Made by a program: the position numbers and the translations under genes
The notes under the pieces: model-generated
What the model was told of the DNA's origin: nothing
Seen by the model: the letters and a program-made list of their open reading frames with translations, nothing else
Databases searched by the model: none
Assembly: GCA_900319195.1 (NCBI GenBank)
Contig: ONNL01000137.1
Span: forward strand, 1 to 5,793
From: an uncultured Ruminococcus sp.
GTDB taxonomy: Bacteria > Bacillota > Clostridia > Oscillospirales > Ruminococcaceae
Direction: 5' to 3'
DNA: 5,793 nt
Shown: positions 1-5,793 of the stretch, piece by piece
Position numbering within the stretch: the stretch's first letter is position 1
Layout of the letters: every line of letters begins with the position of its first letter

Positions 1-4
1 AGTC

Positions 5-32
5 TTGACAGACTGAGAGTTTGTGGTATCAT
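5..32 (+). promoter_or_regulatory. Strong sigma-A-like promoter on the plus strand
   Basis: A perfect -35 box TTGACA (5-10) is followed after 16 bases by TATCAT (27-32), five of six matches to the -10 consensus. Initiation would fall near base 39. It points right, towards the inverted repeat at 98-176, and is convergent with the minus-strand asparagine-synthase-like gene ending at 256. No plus-strand gene with a ribosome binding site follows, so the transcript would be non-coding, antisense, or part of a mobile element. The call rests on consensus matching only. Confidence 0.5.
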
Positions 33-68
33 AGGCAAATGCGAACGCCATTATGCTGAATAACCACC

Positions 69-105
69 TAAAATTTTGAATACCCAACTTTAGTTTAAAA
101 TTTTG
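69..105. repeat. 10-base direct repeat, two copies
   Basis: TAAAATTTTG occurs at 69-78 and again at 96-105, 27 bases apart start to start. The second copy overlaps the outer end of the left arm of the large inverted repeat. It contains the palindrome AAAATTTT, so it could be a protein-binding site, a duplicated repeat end, or chance in AT-rich DNA. Confidence 0.4.
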
Positions 106-176
106 TCCCTATATGGCACTACCTTTAGTTGTGTAAAATCGGTAGTTTGTATTAGTGCCATATAGGGACAAAATTT
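98..176. repeat. Perfect 24-base inverted repeat (hairpin or small mobile-element-like unit)
   Basis: The left arm (98-121) and right arm (153-176) are exact reverse complements over 24 bases, separated by a 31-base centre (122-152). The core of the arm reads GTCCCTATATGGCACTA. A competing shorter pairing exists between ACTACC (118-123) and GGTAGT (141-146). The stem is flanked by T before the GTCCC side and A after the GGGAC side, the reverse of an intrinsic terminator in either direction. No clear target-site duplication flanks it. It may be a miniature inverted-repeat element, a paired insertion-sequence end, or a structured RNA made from the promoter at 5-32. The structure itself is certain; the function is unknown. 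Confidence 0.85.
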
Positions 177-205
177 CAGATCAAAGTCTTTGAAAGAGGG
201 ATGGT

Positions 206-234
206 GGGAAAAGCTCTCCTCAGAAAGCTTTCCC
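206..234 (-). terminator. Hairpin downstream of the asparagine-synthase-like gene, possible transcript end
   Basis: GGGAAAAGCT (206-215) pairs with AGCTTTCCC (226-234) as a nine-base-pair stem with one bulged A and a loop of about ten bases. It begins 21 bases past the stop codon of the gene at 256-1788, where a transcript end is expected. In the minus-strand direction the T-run (242-237) precedes the hairpin instead of following it, so it does not fit a classical Rho-independent terminator. It could instead protect the mRNA 3' end. Confidence 0.3.
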
Positions 235-255
235 CCAAAAAACACCCGTCAAGGT

Positions 256-1788
256 TCATCTCTTAATGAAGTATTCCTCATACCAAACGAGGAAGGTATA
301 GATAGTCCAGACCTTGCGCCAGTTATCCGAGTTTCCCTCGACATAATCGCTATAAATAGCCATGATCTCAGCAGGGTTAAAGAATTCGGCAGCGTAGTCC
401 GAAGTGAATTTCGCGGTAACGTCGGCGTTATATCTCTCGTCCGCGAGCCAGATACGCACAGGGACGATAAATCCGAGCTTCTTACGGAAAGCGATCTCTT
501 CGGGCAGCACCTTAGCCGCCGCAGTCCTGAATGCGACCTTATTGGTCTCGTCGTTGACCTTGAATCTCGACGGCATACGCGACGCAATATCGAAAATTCG
601 GCGGTCGGTGAGCGGCATACGTACCTCGAGACCGCAGGCTGTACTCATCTTGTCAACGTTGAGGTAGATGTCGCCCTCGAGCCAGAGCCGGATATCGACG
701 TCGGACATCTTCGTGAGCGGGTCAAGTCCCTCAGTCTCGTCGTAGATGTACTTCACGAGGTCGATAGGACGGACATTCTCATTATAATTGCGGAGGATAC
801 GCCATTTCTCGTCCTCCTTCATGATGTTGGTGTTGCCGACATAGAAGGTCTTGAGGTTTTCGCCGTAGCGCTCGGCATTGCGGTACATATTATAGCCGCC
901 GAAAAACTCGTCAGCACCCTCGCCCGAATAGCAGAGCTTAGTGTGCTCAGCCGTCGAAATACAGCCAAGTGAGAACACTATCGCAGAAGCGTCACCGAGC
1001 GGCTGCTCCATGTTGTACATGACGTAGGGAACGATGTCGAAGAACTGCTGAGGCCGGATATTTGCGACGCTGTGCTCAACTCCGAGGAGCTGTGCAGTCT
1101 TTGCGGCAACACGGGACTCGTCGAAGCGCTCCTCGTCATAGCCGCAGGAATCCGCCCTTTTCGCGTCGCTCATTGCGAGCACGTAGGAGCTGTCCACGCC
1201 GCCCGAGAGAAAGGACTCAGCGACCTCGCCGTCCTCCTTCACCTCGGTCATGATCTGCTTGAGGGTGGAGTGGATCTCGTCCGCCCAGTCGTCGAGGGAC
1301 TTGCTCTCGTCGGGTCTGAAGGTAGGAGCCCAGTAGCGGCAGATGTCGATTTTTCCGTCTTTAAATGACAGCCAGTGCCCGGGCATGAGCTTCTTGACGC
1401 CCTTGAAGAAGGTGTTCTCGCCGCCGACGTAGGTGAGCGTGAGATATATCTGGAGCATATCGCGGTCAAGTTCCTTTTTGAAGCCGTCCTGCTTCATGAT
1501 GTCGCGGATATAGGTGCCGAAAAGCAGGCGGTTATCGTCGGTGAGGTAGTAGTAGAAGGGCTTTGTGCCGAAGTGGTCGCGGCAGCAGAATATCTCGTCG
1601 TCGGACTTTAAAGCGAAGGCGAACATACCGTAGAGGTGGTCGGGGACATCGTGTCCCCAAGCGTCATAAGCGGCGATAATAAGGGATTTTTCGCGTTCCT
1701 CACGAGACAGGGACGAATCTACGCCGAGCTCGGAGCAAAGGGATCTCCAGTTGCGGATGTGTCCGCGATATTCAAGTAATTCAGTCAT
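256..1788 (-). CDS. Asparagine-synthase-like amide synthetase with degenerate, N-terminally truncated glutaminase domain
   Basis: This 510-residue protein resembles class II (AsnB-type) asparagine synthetases, which adenylate a carboxylate with ATP and then amidate it with ammonia channelled from a glutaminase domain. The synthetase half is intact: PP-loop SGGVDSS (195-201), YSGEGADEFFGGY (287-299) and DKMSTACGLEVRMPL (379-392). The N-terminal half is a remnant. It keeps GMFAFAL (54-60) and RDHFGTKPFYYY (70-81) but lacks about 70 residues, including the initial Met-Cys nucleophile and the R-H-R-G-P region. The usual YNGEIYN is YRGHIRN (7-13), so the glutamine-binding Asn and Glu are Arg and His. 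I chose ATG at 1788 because GAGGTG lies just upstream. An in-frame TAA (1812-1810) closes the frame, and no reading frame in the gap encodes the missing part. Glutamine use is therefore unlikely. Free ammonia or another amine may be the donor, as in beta-lactam synthetase, which also has a dead glutaminase domain. The true substrate cannot be told from sequence. It follows gpsA after 174 bases, so it may be transcribed separately. Confidence 0.88.
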   Translation of the reverse strand: MTELLEYRGHIRNWRSLCSELGVDSSLSREEREKSLIIAAYDAWGHDVPDHLYGMFAFALKSDDEIFCCRDHFGTKPFYYYLTDDNRLLFGTYIRDIMKQDGFKKELDRDMLQIYLTLTYVGGENTFFKGVKKLMPGHWLSFKDGKIDICRYWAPTFRPDESKSLDDWADEIHSTLKQIMTEVKEDGEVAESFLSGGVDSSYVLAMSDAKRADSCGYDEERFDESRVAAKTAQLLGVEHSVANIRPQQFFDIVPYVMYNMEQPLGDASAIVFSLGCISTAEHTKLCYSGEGADEFFGGYNMYRNAERYGENLKTFYVGNTNIMKEDEKWRILRNYNENVRPIDLVKYIYDETEGLDPLTKMSDVDIRLWLEGDIYLNVDKMSTACGLEVRMPLTDRRIFDIASRMPSRFKVNDETNKVAFRTAAAKVLPEEIAFRKKLGFIVPVRIWLADERYNADVTAKFTSDYAAEFFNPAEIMAIYSDYVEGNSDNWRKVWTIYTFLVWYEEYFIKR

Positions 1789-1792
1789 AATG

Positions 1793-1798
1793 CACCTC
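1793..1798 (-). promoter_or_regulatory. Ribosome binding site fixing the start of the asparagine-synthase-like gene
   Basis: On the minus strand, GAGGTG lies four bases before the ATG at 1788 (six bases measured from GAGG). A TTG at 1800 is in the same frame but overlaps this site and has no site of its own, so ATG 1788 is the start. This matters because it confirms that the short N-terminus is real. Confidence 0.65.
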
Positions 1799-1800
1799 AA

Positions 1801-1955
1801 AGTAAAAATTTATGCGCTGTTGTTCTAAGCAAAAATATCCTGACCGCAGAAGCAGTTGGACCGTAACGGCAGGGCACTAAGGGAGCCCATAGTGTGTCAC
1901 ATTTTTGAACAGGCAGTTCTGCGCAAGGCAGGTCTTACTGTGTCGATCACAGCTA
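1801..1955. repeat. Structured intergenic block between gpsA and the asparagine-synthase-like gene, possibly a dispersed element
   Basis: This gap has no convincing gene but several symmetries. CAAAAAT (1830-1836) mirrors ATTTTTG (1901-1907), with GTT/AAC just outside. CACTA (1875-1879) pairs with TAGTG (1890-1894) around an inner GG/CC pair. CCGTAACGG (1861-1869) is a near-perfect palindrome, and CTGTG/CACAG lies at 1939-1953. A 21-codon minus-strand reading frame (1890-1825, beginning MGSLSALPLRSN) has no ribosome binding site. The block reads like the non-coding repeats scattered between genes in Ruminococcus-like genomes, but that resemblance is from memory and only one copy is present here. 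It may also carry the leader of the downstream gene; no good promoter stands out. Confidence 0.35.
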
Positions 1956-1962
1956 TCATTTA

Positions 1963-2958
1963 TCAAAAAAGTTCGTCCGCAACATTCGGTCTGCTCATGA
2001 GCTTTCCGAGCTTTTCACGGACATCTCCGCCATTGAACAGAACATCATAGAGCTGCTCGGTTATCGGCATCTCAACTCCGACCTTCTTCGCTAAAGCATA
2101 TGCAGCCTTACAGCAGAAATATCCCTCGACTGTACCGACCTGCTTTACCGCGTCATCGGGCGAAACTCCCTGTCCTATGAGGATACCGGCGCGTCGGTTG
2201 CGGCTGTGCATACTCGTGCAGGTCACGATGAGGTCGCCAATGCCCGTAAGTCCCGTAAACGTGAGAGGATTCGCACCGCAAGCCTTTCCAAGCCGCGATA
2301 TTTCGTGGATACCGCGTGTCATGAGCGCCGCCTTAGTGTTGTCACCATAGCCGAGACCGTCACAAATCCCTGCACAGAGCGCAATGATGTTCTTCAGCGC
2401 ACCGCCCAGCTCGCACCCGATAACGTCGTCGTTGATATATATCCTCATGACCTCGTTGCTGAGCTGTGCCTGAACATACATCGCCGCCTCGGTATTTTTT
2501 GAAGCCGCCACGATAGTCGTCGGAATGCACCTTGCGACCTCCTCCGCGTGAGATGGTCCCGAGAGACAAACGATATTCTTCGAGTGTGTCTCCTCCTCGA
2601 TGACCTCGCTGAGCGTCTTGAAGGTCACGTCCTCAAGACCCTTGCCCGTGTTGGCAATGATGGTGCTCTCGCTGATGTAGGGAGCCGCTTCCCTTGCAAC
2701 GTCCCTGACAAAGCTCGAGGGAATGCCGAAAATAAGGAGCTCCGCGTCCTTTGCACACGAGATGTCGCTCGTCATAGCAATGGTCTCAGAAATAGGTACT
2801 CCCGGGAGCTTCTGTACGTGCTCGCCGTGCTTGCGGATGTCGTCTATCTCGGATTGGAATTTCGACCATACCGTTACCCTGTGCCTGCCCGTTCGCTCAG
2901 CCAAGAGAGCGATAGCAAGACCAAATCCGCCCGACCCGAGAATTACAATGTTTGCCAT
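1963..2958 (-). CDS. gpsA: NAD(P)+-dependent glycerol-3-phosphate dehydrogenase
   Basis: This cytosolic enzyme reduces dihydroxyacetone phosphate to sn-glycerol-3-phosphate, the backbone for phospholipids. At 331 residues it has the normal family length. The N-terminal Rossmann fold shows GSGGFG (8-13). NTGKGLE (103-109) carries the conserved Lys, and SGPSHAEEVA (133-142) matches the family GPS-x-A-x-EVA motif. The C-terminal helical domain has GCELGGALKNIIAL (181-194) with the catalytic Lys189, then GDNTKAALMTRG (205-216), TGIGDLIVTCTS (238-249) and SRNRR (252-256). ATG at 2958 is preceded by AAAGGAG seven bases upstream. It lies 63 bases after plsY, whose enzyme uses its product, so the two act in sequence. 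In many spore-forming Firmicutes spoIVA follows gpsA; here a different gene does. No truncation or frameshift is visible. Confidence 0.97.
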   Translation of the reverse strand: MANIVILGSGGFGLAIALLAERTGRHRVTVWSKFQSEIDDIRKHGEHVQKLPGVPISETIAMTSDISCAKDAELLIFGIPSSFVRDVAREAAPYISESTIIANTGKGLEDVTFKTLSEVIEEETHSKNIVCLSGPSHAEEVARCIPTTIVAASKNTEAAMYVQAQLSNEVMRIYINDDVIGCELGGALKNIIALCAGICDGLGYGDNTKAALMTRGIHEISRLGKACGANPLTFTGLTGIGDLIVTCTSMHSRNRRAGILIGQGVSPDDAVKQVGTVEGYFCCKAAYALAKKVGVEMPITEQLYDVLFNGGDVREKLGKLMSRPNVADELF

Positions 2959-2977
2959 AAATATGCTCCTTTCTCAG

Positions 2978-3002
2978 ATAGCTCCCGTATAGCCGGAGCT
3001 AT
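2978..3002 (-). other. Hairpin in the gpsA leader with two competing folds
   Basis: ATAGCTCC (2978-2985) and GGAGCTAT (2995-3002) form a perfect eight-base-pair stem with a nine-base loop, six bases upstream of the gpsA Shine-Dalgarno. On the transcribed strand the first part can instead form a five-base-pair stem closed by a cUCCGg tetraloop, an especially stable UNCG type, and the two folds exclude each other. No T-run follows, so it is not an intrinsic terminator. It could be an mRNA-processing or stability element between plsY and gpsA, or chance. Confidence 0.4.
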
Positions 3003-3029
3003 ATAATGTTATGAACAATAATCAGTCAA
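3000..3029 (-). promoter_or_regulatory. Candidate internal promoter for gpsA
   Basis: On the minus strand, TTGACT (3029-3024, five of six to -35) overlaps the plsY stop codon and is followed, after 18 bases, by TATATA (3005-3000, four of six to -10); TTATAT at 17 bases is an alternative. The region is locally AT-rich. Initiation would be near 2993, giving gpsA a leader of about 35 bases. Transcripts from here would contain only part of the hairpin at 2978-3002. Supported by consensus matching only. Confidence 0.35.
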
Positions 3030-3681
3030 CAGTCCTGTTGAACGAGAATTTAGGTTCGGACTCATCGCGGAGACGCTCGATATTAGGCATATGTCTCCAG
3101 ATTATCATTGCCGTGATAGGCAGTGTGAGCACGAAATACAGGAAGCTGAGTCCGAACGAGCTTCCGCGTACTATCCATGCGAAGAGGAGTGCCGCGAGCG
3201 GACTGTAAGCCGCGCTGATGATAGACGAGAGTGAAACGTACCTCGTTATGCAGAGCACCGCGATGAAGATGATAAGCAGCGCGAGAGCCGCCTTGTAGTC
3301 GATAGCGAGGAAAGCCGAGAAGCCTGCGAGGACTCCCTTGCCGCCCTTAAACTCATAGTAGAGTGGGAAAACGTGTCCGAGGACAACGAAAAATCCTGCA
3401 ATATAGCCGATATAATGGGTATCGCCGCCTGCGTGGACGAGGTGGCAGAGACCGCGTGCTATCCACACAGCCGCAACTCCCTTCAGGATGTCACCAATGA
3501 GAGTGAGCAGAGCACAGGTCTTTCCCGCGCATCTGAGCGTATTTGTGAGCCCTGCATTCTTACTGCCCATATCACGGATATCCCTGCCCGTCATGAGCTT
3601 CACAACGATTATCGAGAAGTTGATACTTCCCAGTAAATAGCTTATCACAGCGGTAATTAGAATAACAATCACAAACTTCAT
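3022..3681 (-). CDS. plsY: Acyl-phosphate:glycerol-3-phosphate acyltransferase, integral membrane
   Basis: PlsY transfers an acyl chain from acyl-phosphate (made by PlsX) to the 1-position of glycerol-3-phosphate, giving lysophosphatidic acid in the cytoplasmic membrane. The 219-residue length is typical. An N-terminal hydrophobic helix (about 3-27) contains GSINFS. Motif 1 is GSKNAGLTNTLR (39-50), with Lys and Leu where many members have Gly and Ala. Motif 2 is GHVFPLYYEFKGGKGV (102-117). Motif 3 is SLSSI (150-154), followed by RHMPNIERL (196-204). Further hydrophobic spans lie near 58-77, 90-108, 130-146, 155-171 and 176-195. ATG at 3681 overlaps the der stop as ATGA, and its GGAGG (3695-3691) lies inside der, so the two genes are translationally coupled. 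Its substrate is supplied by the next gene, gpsA. The identification is secure. Confidence 0.96.
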   Translation of the reverse strand: MKFVIVILITAVISYLLGSINFSIIVVKLMTGRDIRDMGSKNAGLTNTLRCAGKTCALLTLIGDILKGVAAVWIARGLCHLVHAGGDTHYIGYIAGFFVVLGHVFPLYYEFKGGKGVLAGFSAFLAIDYKAALALLIIFIAVLCITRYVSLSSIISAAYSPLAALLFAWIVRGSSFGLSFLYFVLTLPITAMIIWRHMPNIERLRDESEPKFSFNRTVD

Positions 3682-5006
3682 TTTTCGTTTCCTCCCCGCT
3701 CGCGCACGATGAATCTCACAGGTGTTCCCTCAAGACCGAAGGTCGAGCGTATCTGATTTTCAATATATCTCCTGTATGAAAAGTGGAAAAGGTCTGCTCT
3801 GTTGACGAAAACCACGAAGGTAGGCGGTTTTGTCGAGGGCTGCGTGATGTAGTATATCTTGAGCCTTCTGCCCTTGTCCGACGGCGGTTCGACTCTCGTT
3901 GTCGCGTAGGCGAGCACGTCGTTGAGCATTCCCGTTGAGATCCTCATGCAGTTCTGCTCGTTGGTGTACTTGATGAGCTCGAAGAGCTTGTCGAGGCGCT
4001 GTCCTGTTTTTGCCGAAATAAAGACAAACGGGACGTATGACATGAAGCTGAAGTCGTTCTCGAGCTTCTTGCGGAACTCGTTCATGGTGTTGGTGTCCTT
4101 TTCAACGATGTCCCACTTGTTGACCGCCACAACGCAAGCCTTGCCCTGTTCGTGAGCGTAGCCTGCGACCTTGCTGTCCTGTTCGGTGAAGCCCTGAGTC
4201 GCGTCTATCATGATAACGCAGACGTCAGCGCTGTCCACAGCCATATACGCCCTCAGCACGCTGAAATGCTCGATCTTCTCCGTGACCTTGGACTTCTTGC
4301 GAATGCCTGCGGTGTCCACAAAGACGAAGGTGCCGTGCTCGTTTACGACGGCGGTGTCCGTAGAATCGCGTGTAGTTCCCGCAATATCGGAGACTATCGC
4401 CCTGTTCTCACCCGAGATCTTATTGACGAGCGAGGACTTTCCAACATTTGGCTTGCCGATAACAGCCACACGAATGCTGTCGTCGTCCGCCGTTTTTTCC
4501 TCTTCCTTGGGGAGCTTGTCGAAGATAGCGTCGAGCAGGTCGCCCGTGCCGTGACCGTGAACGGACGAAACAGGGAACGGATCCCCGAGTCCGAGGTTGT
4601 AGAATTCGTAGAGCTCCATAGGCGGCTCACCGAGCGAATCCACCTTATTTACGGCAAGTATGACGGGTTTGCCGCTCTTGAGCAGGAGCTGTGAAACGGT
4701 GTAGTCGTCGCTCGTCACACCGCAGCGAATGTCCGTGAGGAAAACAACAACGTCCGCCGTTTCTACGGCAAGCTCGGACTGCGCCCTCATCTGAGAGAGG
4801 ATAACGTCGTCGCTCTCAGGCTCGATACCGCCCGTATCCACGAGCATAAATTCGCGTCCGCGCCACTCGCACTTCGAGTAGATACGGTCACGGGTGACAC
4901 CGGGAGTGTCCTCAACAATTGAGAGCCTCTTGCCGATGAGCTTGTTAAACAGCGTCGATTTGCCGACATTTGGGCGTCCGACGACTGCAACTATTGGGAT
5001 AGACAT
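3678..5006 (-). CDS. der: Ribosome-assembly GTPase Der (EngA), two GTPase domains plus KH-like domain
   Basis: Der is an essential cytosolic GTPase that binds the 50S precursor and promotes its late maturation. The 442-residue protein has the diagnostic tandem layout. GTPase domain 1 has GRPNVGKS (10-17), PGVTRD (35-40), DTGG (57-60) and NKVD (120-123). An acidic linker (about 166-177) leads to domain 2 with GKPNVGKS (184-191), AGTTRD (209-214), DTAG (231-234) and NKWD (296-299). The C-terminal KH-like domain (about 350-442) includes GRRLKIYY and PPTFVVFVN. All nucleotide-binding motifs are intact. I chose ATG at 5006 over the in-frame GTG at 5015, because that GTG overlaps the Shine-Dalgarno. 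The neighbours upstream (DUF512 gene) and downstream (plsY, gpsA) are a recurring arrangement in Clostridia. The gene overlaps plsY by four bases and is preceded by a 181-base gap that could hold a promoter. Confidence 0.98.
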   Translation of the reverse strand: MSIPIVAVVGRPNVGKSTLFNKLIGKRLSIVEDTPGVTRDRIYSKCEWRGREFMLVDTGGIEPESDDVILSQMRAQSELAVETADVVVFLTDIRCGVTSDDYTVSQLLLKSGKPVILAVNKVDSLGEPPMELYEFYNLGLGDPFPVSSVHGHGTGDLLDAIFDKLPKEEEKTADDDSIRVAVIGKPNVGKSSLVNKISGENRAIVSDIAGTTRDSTDTAVVNEHGTFVFVDTAGIRKKSKVTEKIEHFSVLRAYMAVDSADVCVIMIDATQGFTEQDSKVAGYAHEQGKACVVAVNKWDIVEKDTNTMNEFRKKLENDFSFMSYVPFVFISAKTGQRLDKLFELIKYTNEQNCMRISTGMLNDVLAYATTRVEPPSDKGRRLKIYYITQPSTKPPTFVVFVNRADLFHFSYRRYIENQIRSTFGLEGTPVRFIVRERGGNEK

Positions 5007-5014
5007 TGTTCCCA

Positions 5015-5020
5015 CTTCCT
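5015..5020 (-). promoter_or_regulatory. Ribosome binding site that decides the der start
   Basis: AGGAAG on the minus strand lies eight bases before the ATG at 5006, a good Shine-Dalgarno spacing. The upstream in-frame GTG (5015-5013) overlaps this site and has no site of its own, so the protein begins MSIPIVAVVG rather than three residues earlier. Confidence 0.75.
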
Positions 5021-5187
5021 TTCATATTGCAGCTTTGATAATATATATAACTAATGTATGCAGCGGATAGAAGATGCAGAAGGACCACTGCGCGAATTTC
5101 GGGTGAGGCGAGTGCGCGGTATATCGCGGAAAATGTGGAAAATCAGTATCAGCGGAGCGCAGAATATCGCGGTCAATGACCCTTTTG

Positions 5188-5793
5188 TCACTCATCATAC
5201 TCATTCACCCCGAGCATAGCGTCGAGCAGTTCAAAGCCGTCACTTGCCGTAAATACGGTCTTTATGCCGAGCTCGCGCTCAACGTCCCCGACGGTCATAT
5301 CGTCGAGGAAAATGTCGGAATCCTTCTTCAGCATTGCCGACGAGAGCAGCAGCCGCTCCCCGAGGTCCTTGCCGCGAAGCTGGGCGATGAGGTCCTGAGC
5401 GGTGATAAGTCCCGTGACGGTGATAGTGTCCCCGAAGAAGTCGTTGCGTATGCGATAAACGTCTATTTTAAGCCCTTTGAAGTGTGCCTCCGCGTCCCTT
5501 GCGAGACCGCTTATCTGCTCGAAGGGAGCGTAGCCCGTGGCAATTGTAACATGGCGGTCATGCGGCTCCCAGTCAGCGAGGTCGAGAGCGCTCGCAAACT
5601 CGTCCATGAGGGAACGCAGCATTCCCACACCATTTTCATACTGGGAGTAGTCCTCGTAGTTCTCCGCGGACGGTATCTCCCTGCCTGCGAGAATGTAGAA
5701 CTCGTCGGACGGGAACACTGTGCGTGTGCCGAATTTTCGGAGAAATTCAGCCTGAAAGCCCTCGATGATGTCGAGAGTCTCCCCTGCTCTCTC
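5188..5793 (-). CDS. DUF512 / TIGR03279-type radical-SAM-like protein, C-terminal part only
   Basis: The frame is open from the window edge to the TGA at 5190-5188, giving 201 visible residues. The gene therefore starts outside the window, and a GTG at 5718 is only an internal codon. The segment FGTRTVFPSDEFYILAGREIP (split here at about residues 21-41 of the visible part), then YEDYSQYENGVGMLR (46-60), ITVTGLITAQDL and DIFLDDMTV match the DUF512 domain. Full members usually have an N-terminal PDZ-like region and a radical-SAM-like section, which would lie to the right of this window. The biochemical function of the family is not established. Its place just upstream of der is common in Clostridia and supports the call. 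The last residues read GVNEYDE. A 181-base gap separates it from der. Confidence 0.88.
   Translation of the reverse strand, partial: ERAGETLDIIEGFQAEFLRKFGTRTVFPSDEFYILAGREIPSAENYEDYSQYENGVGMLRSLMDEFASALDLADWEPHDRHVTIATGYAPFEQISGLARDAEAHFKGLKIDVYRIRNDFFGDTITVTGLITAQDLIAQLRGKDLGERLLLSSAMLKKDSDIFLDDMTVGDVERELGIKTVFTASDGFELLDAMLGVNEYDE

Noticed and set aside
98..176. CRISPR repeat or tracrRNA anti-repeat
   Set aside because: The arms resemble the repeat:anti-repeat pairing of type II systems, but there is only one inverted pair, no direct-repeat array, no spacer pattern and no cas gene in the window.
190..972. 260-codon plus-strand reading frame
   Set aside because: It lies opposite the well-supported asparagine-synthase-like gene, has no ribosome binding site and shows no family motif; it is a composition shadow of the opposite strand.
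1825..1890. 21-codon minus-strand frame beginning MGSLSALPLRSN
   Set aside because: No ribosome binding site, an in-frame stop just upstream, and it sits in a block of inverted repeats; better treated as part of a non-coding element.
4152..4694. 180-codon plus-strand reading frame inside der
   Set aside because: Exact antisense of the GTPase domains, without start signals; a shadow frame.
5016..5187. Riboswitch or T-box upstream of der
   Set aside because: No conserved riboswitch core, no T-box sequence and no terminator-like stem with a T-run is visible.
5022..5204. 60-codon minus-strand reading frame between the DUF512 gene and der
   Set aside because: Its ATG overlaps the DUF512 stop and a GGGGTG lies nearby, so coupling is conceivable, but the translation resembles no known family and runs into the der ribosome site. 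The gap more likely holds leader or promoter sequence; a loose TTGACC near 5175 has no well-spaced -10.

Overview
All recognisable genes in this window lie on the minus strand. They suggest a Gram-positive anaerobe of the class Clostridia, most likely the Ruminococcus/Oscillospiraceae group. The basis is gene content and order (DUF512 protein, der, plsY, gpsA), purine-rich Shine-Dalgarno sites, and coding DNA of moderate to fairly high GC with distinctly AT-rich edges. The genus is an inference.

Reading in the direction of transcription (right to left), 5793-5188 is the C-terminal part of a DUF512 protein (radical-SAM-like TIGR03279 type), cut by the window edge. A 181-base gap follows, then der (ribosome-assembly GTPase, 5006-3678), plsY (membrane acyl-phosphate:glycerol-3-phosphate acyltransferase, 3681-3022, overlapping der by ATGA) and gpsA (glycerol-3-phosphate dehydrogenase, 2958-1963). 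GpsA makes glycerol-3-phosphate and PlsY acylates it, so these two are the first steps of phospholipid synthesis. Der ties the cluster to ribosome biogenesis. A candidate promoter and a small hairpin lie between plsY and gpsA.

After a 174-base gap (1962-1789) holding a structured block that looks like a dispersed element, there is an asparagine-synthase-like gene (1788-256). Its ATP-dependent synthetase half is intact. The glutaminase half lacks the whole N-terminus, including the nucleophile Cys, and has lost glutamine-binding residues. It probably uses free ammonia or another amine, or makes a product other than asparagine.

The left 255 bases hold no gene on the minus strand but are rich in signals: a strong sigma-A-like promoter on the plus strand (5-32), a 10-base direct repeat, a perfect 24-base inverted repeat around a 31-base centre (98-176), and a second hairpin (206-234) just past the asparagine-synthase-like gene. 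This AT-rich edge and the incomplete amidotransferase are the most interesting parts. The rest is a conventional housekeeping cluster. I saw no tRNA, rRNA, CRISPR array or transposase gene.
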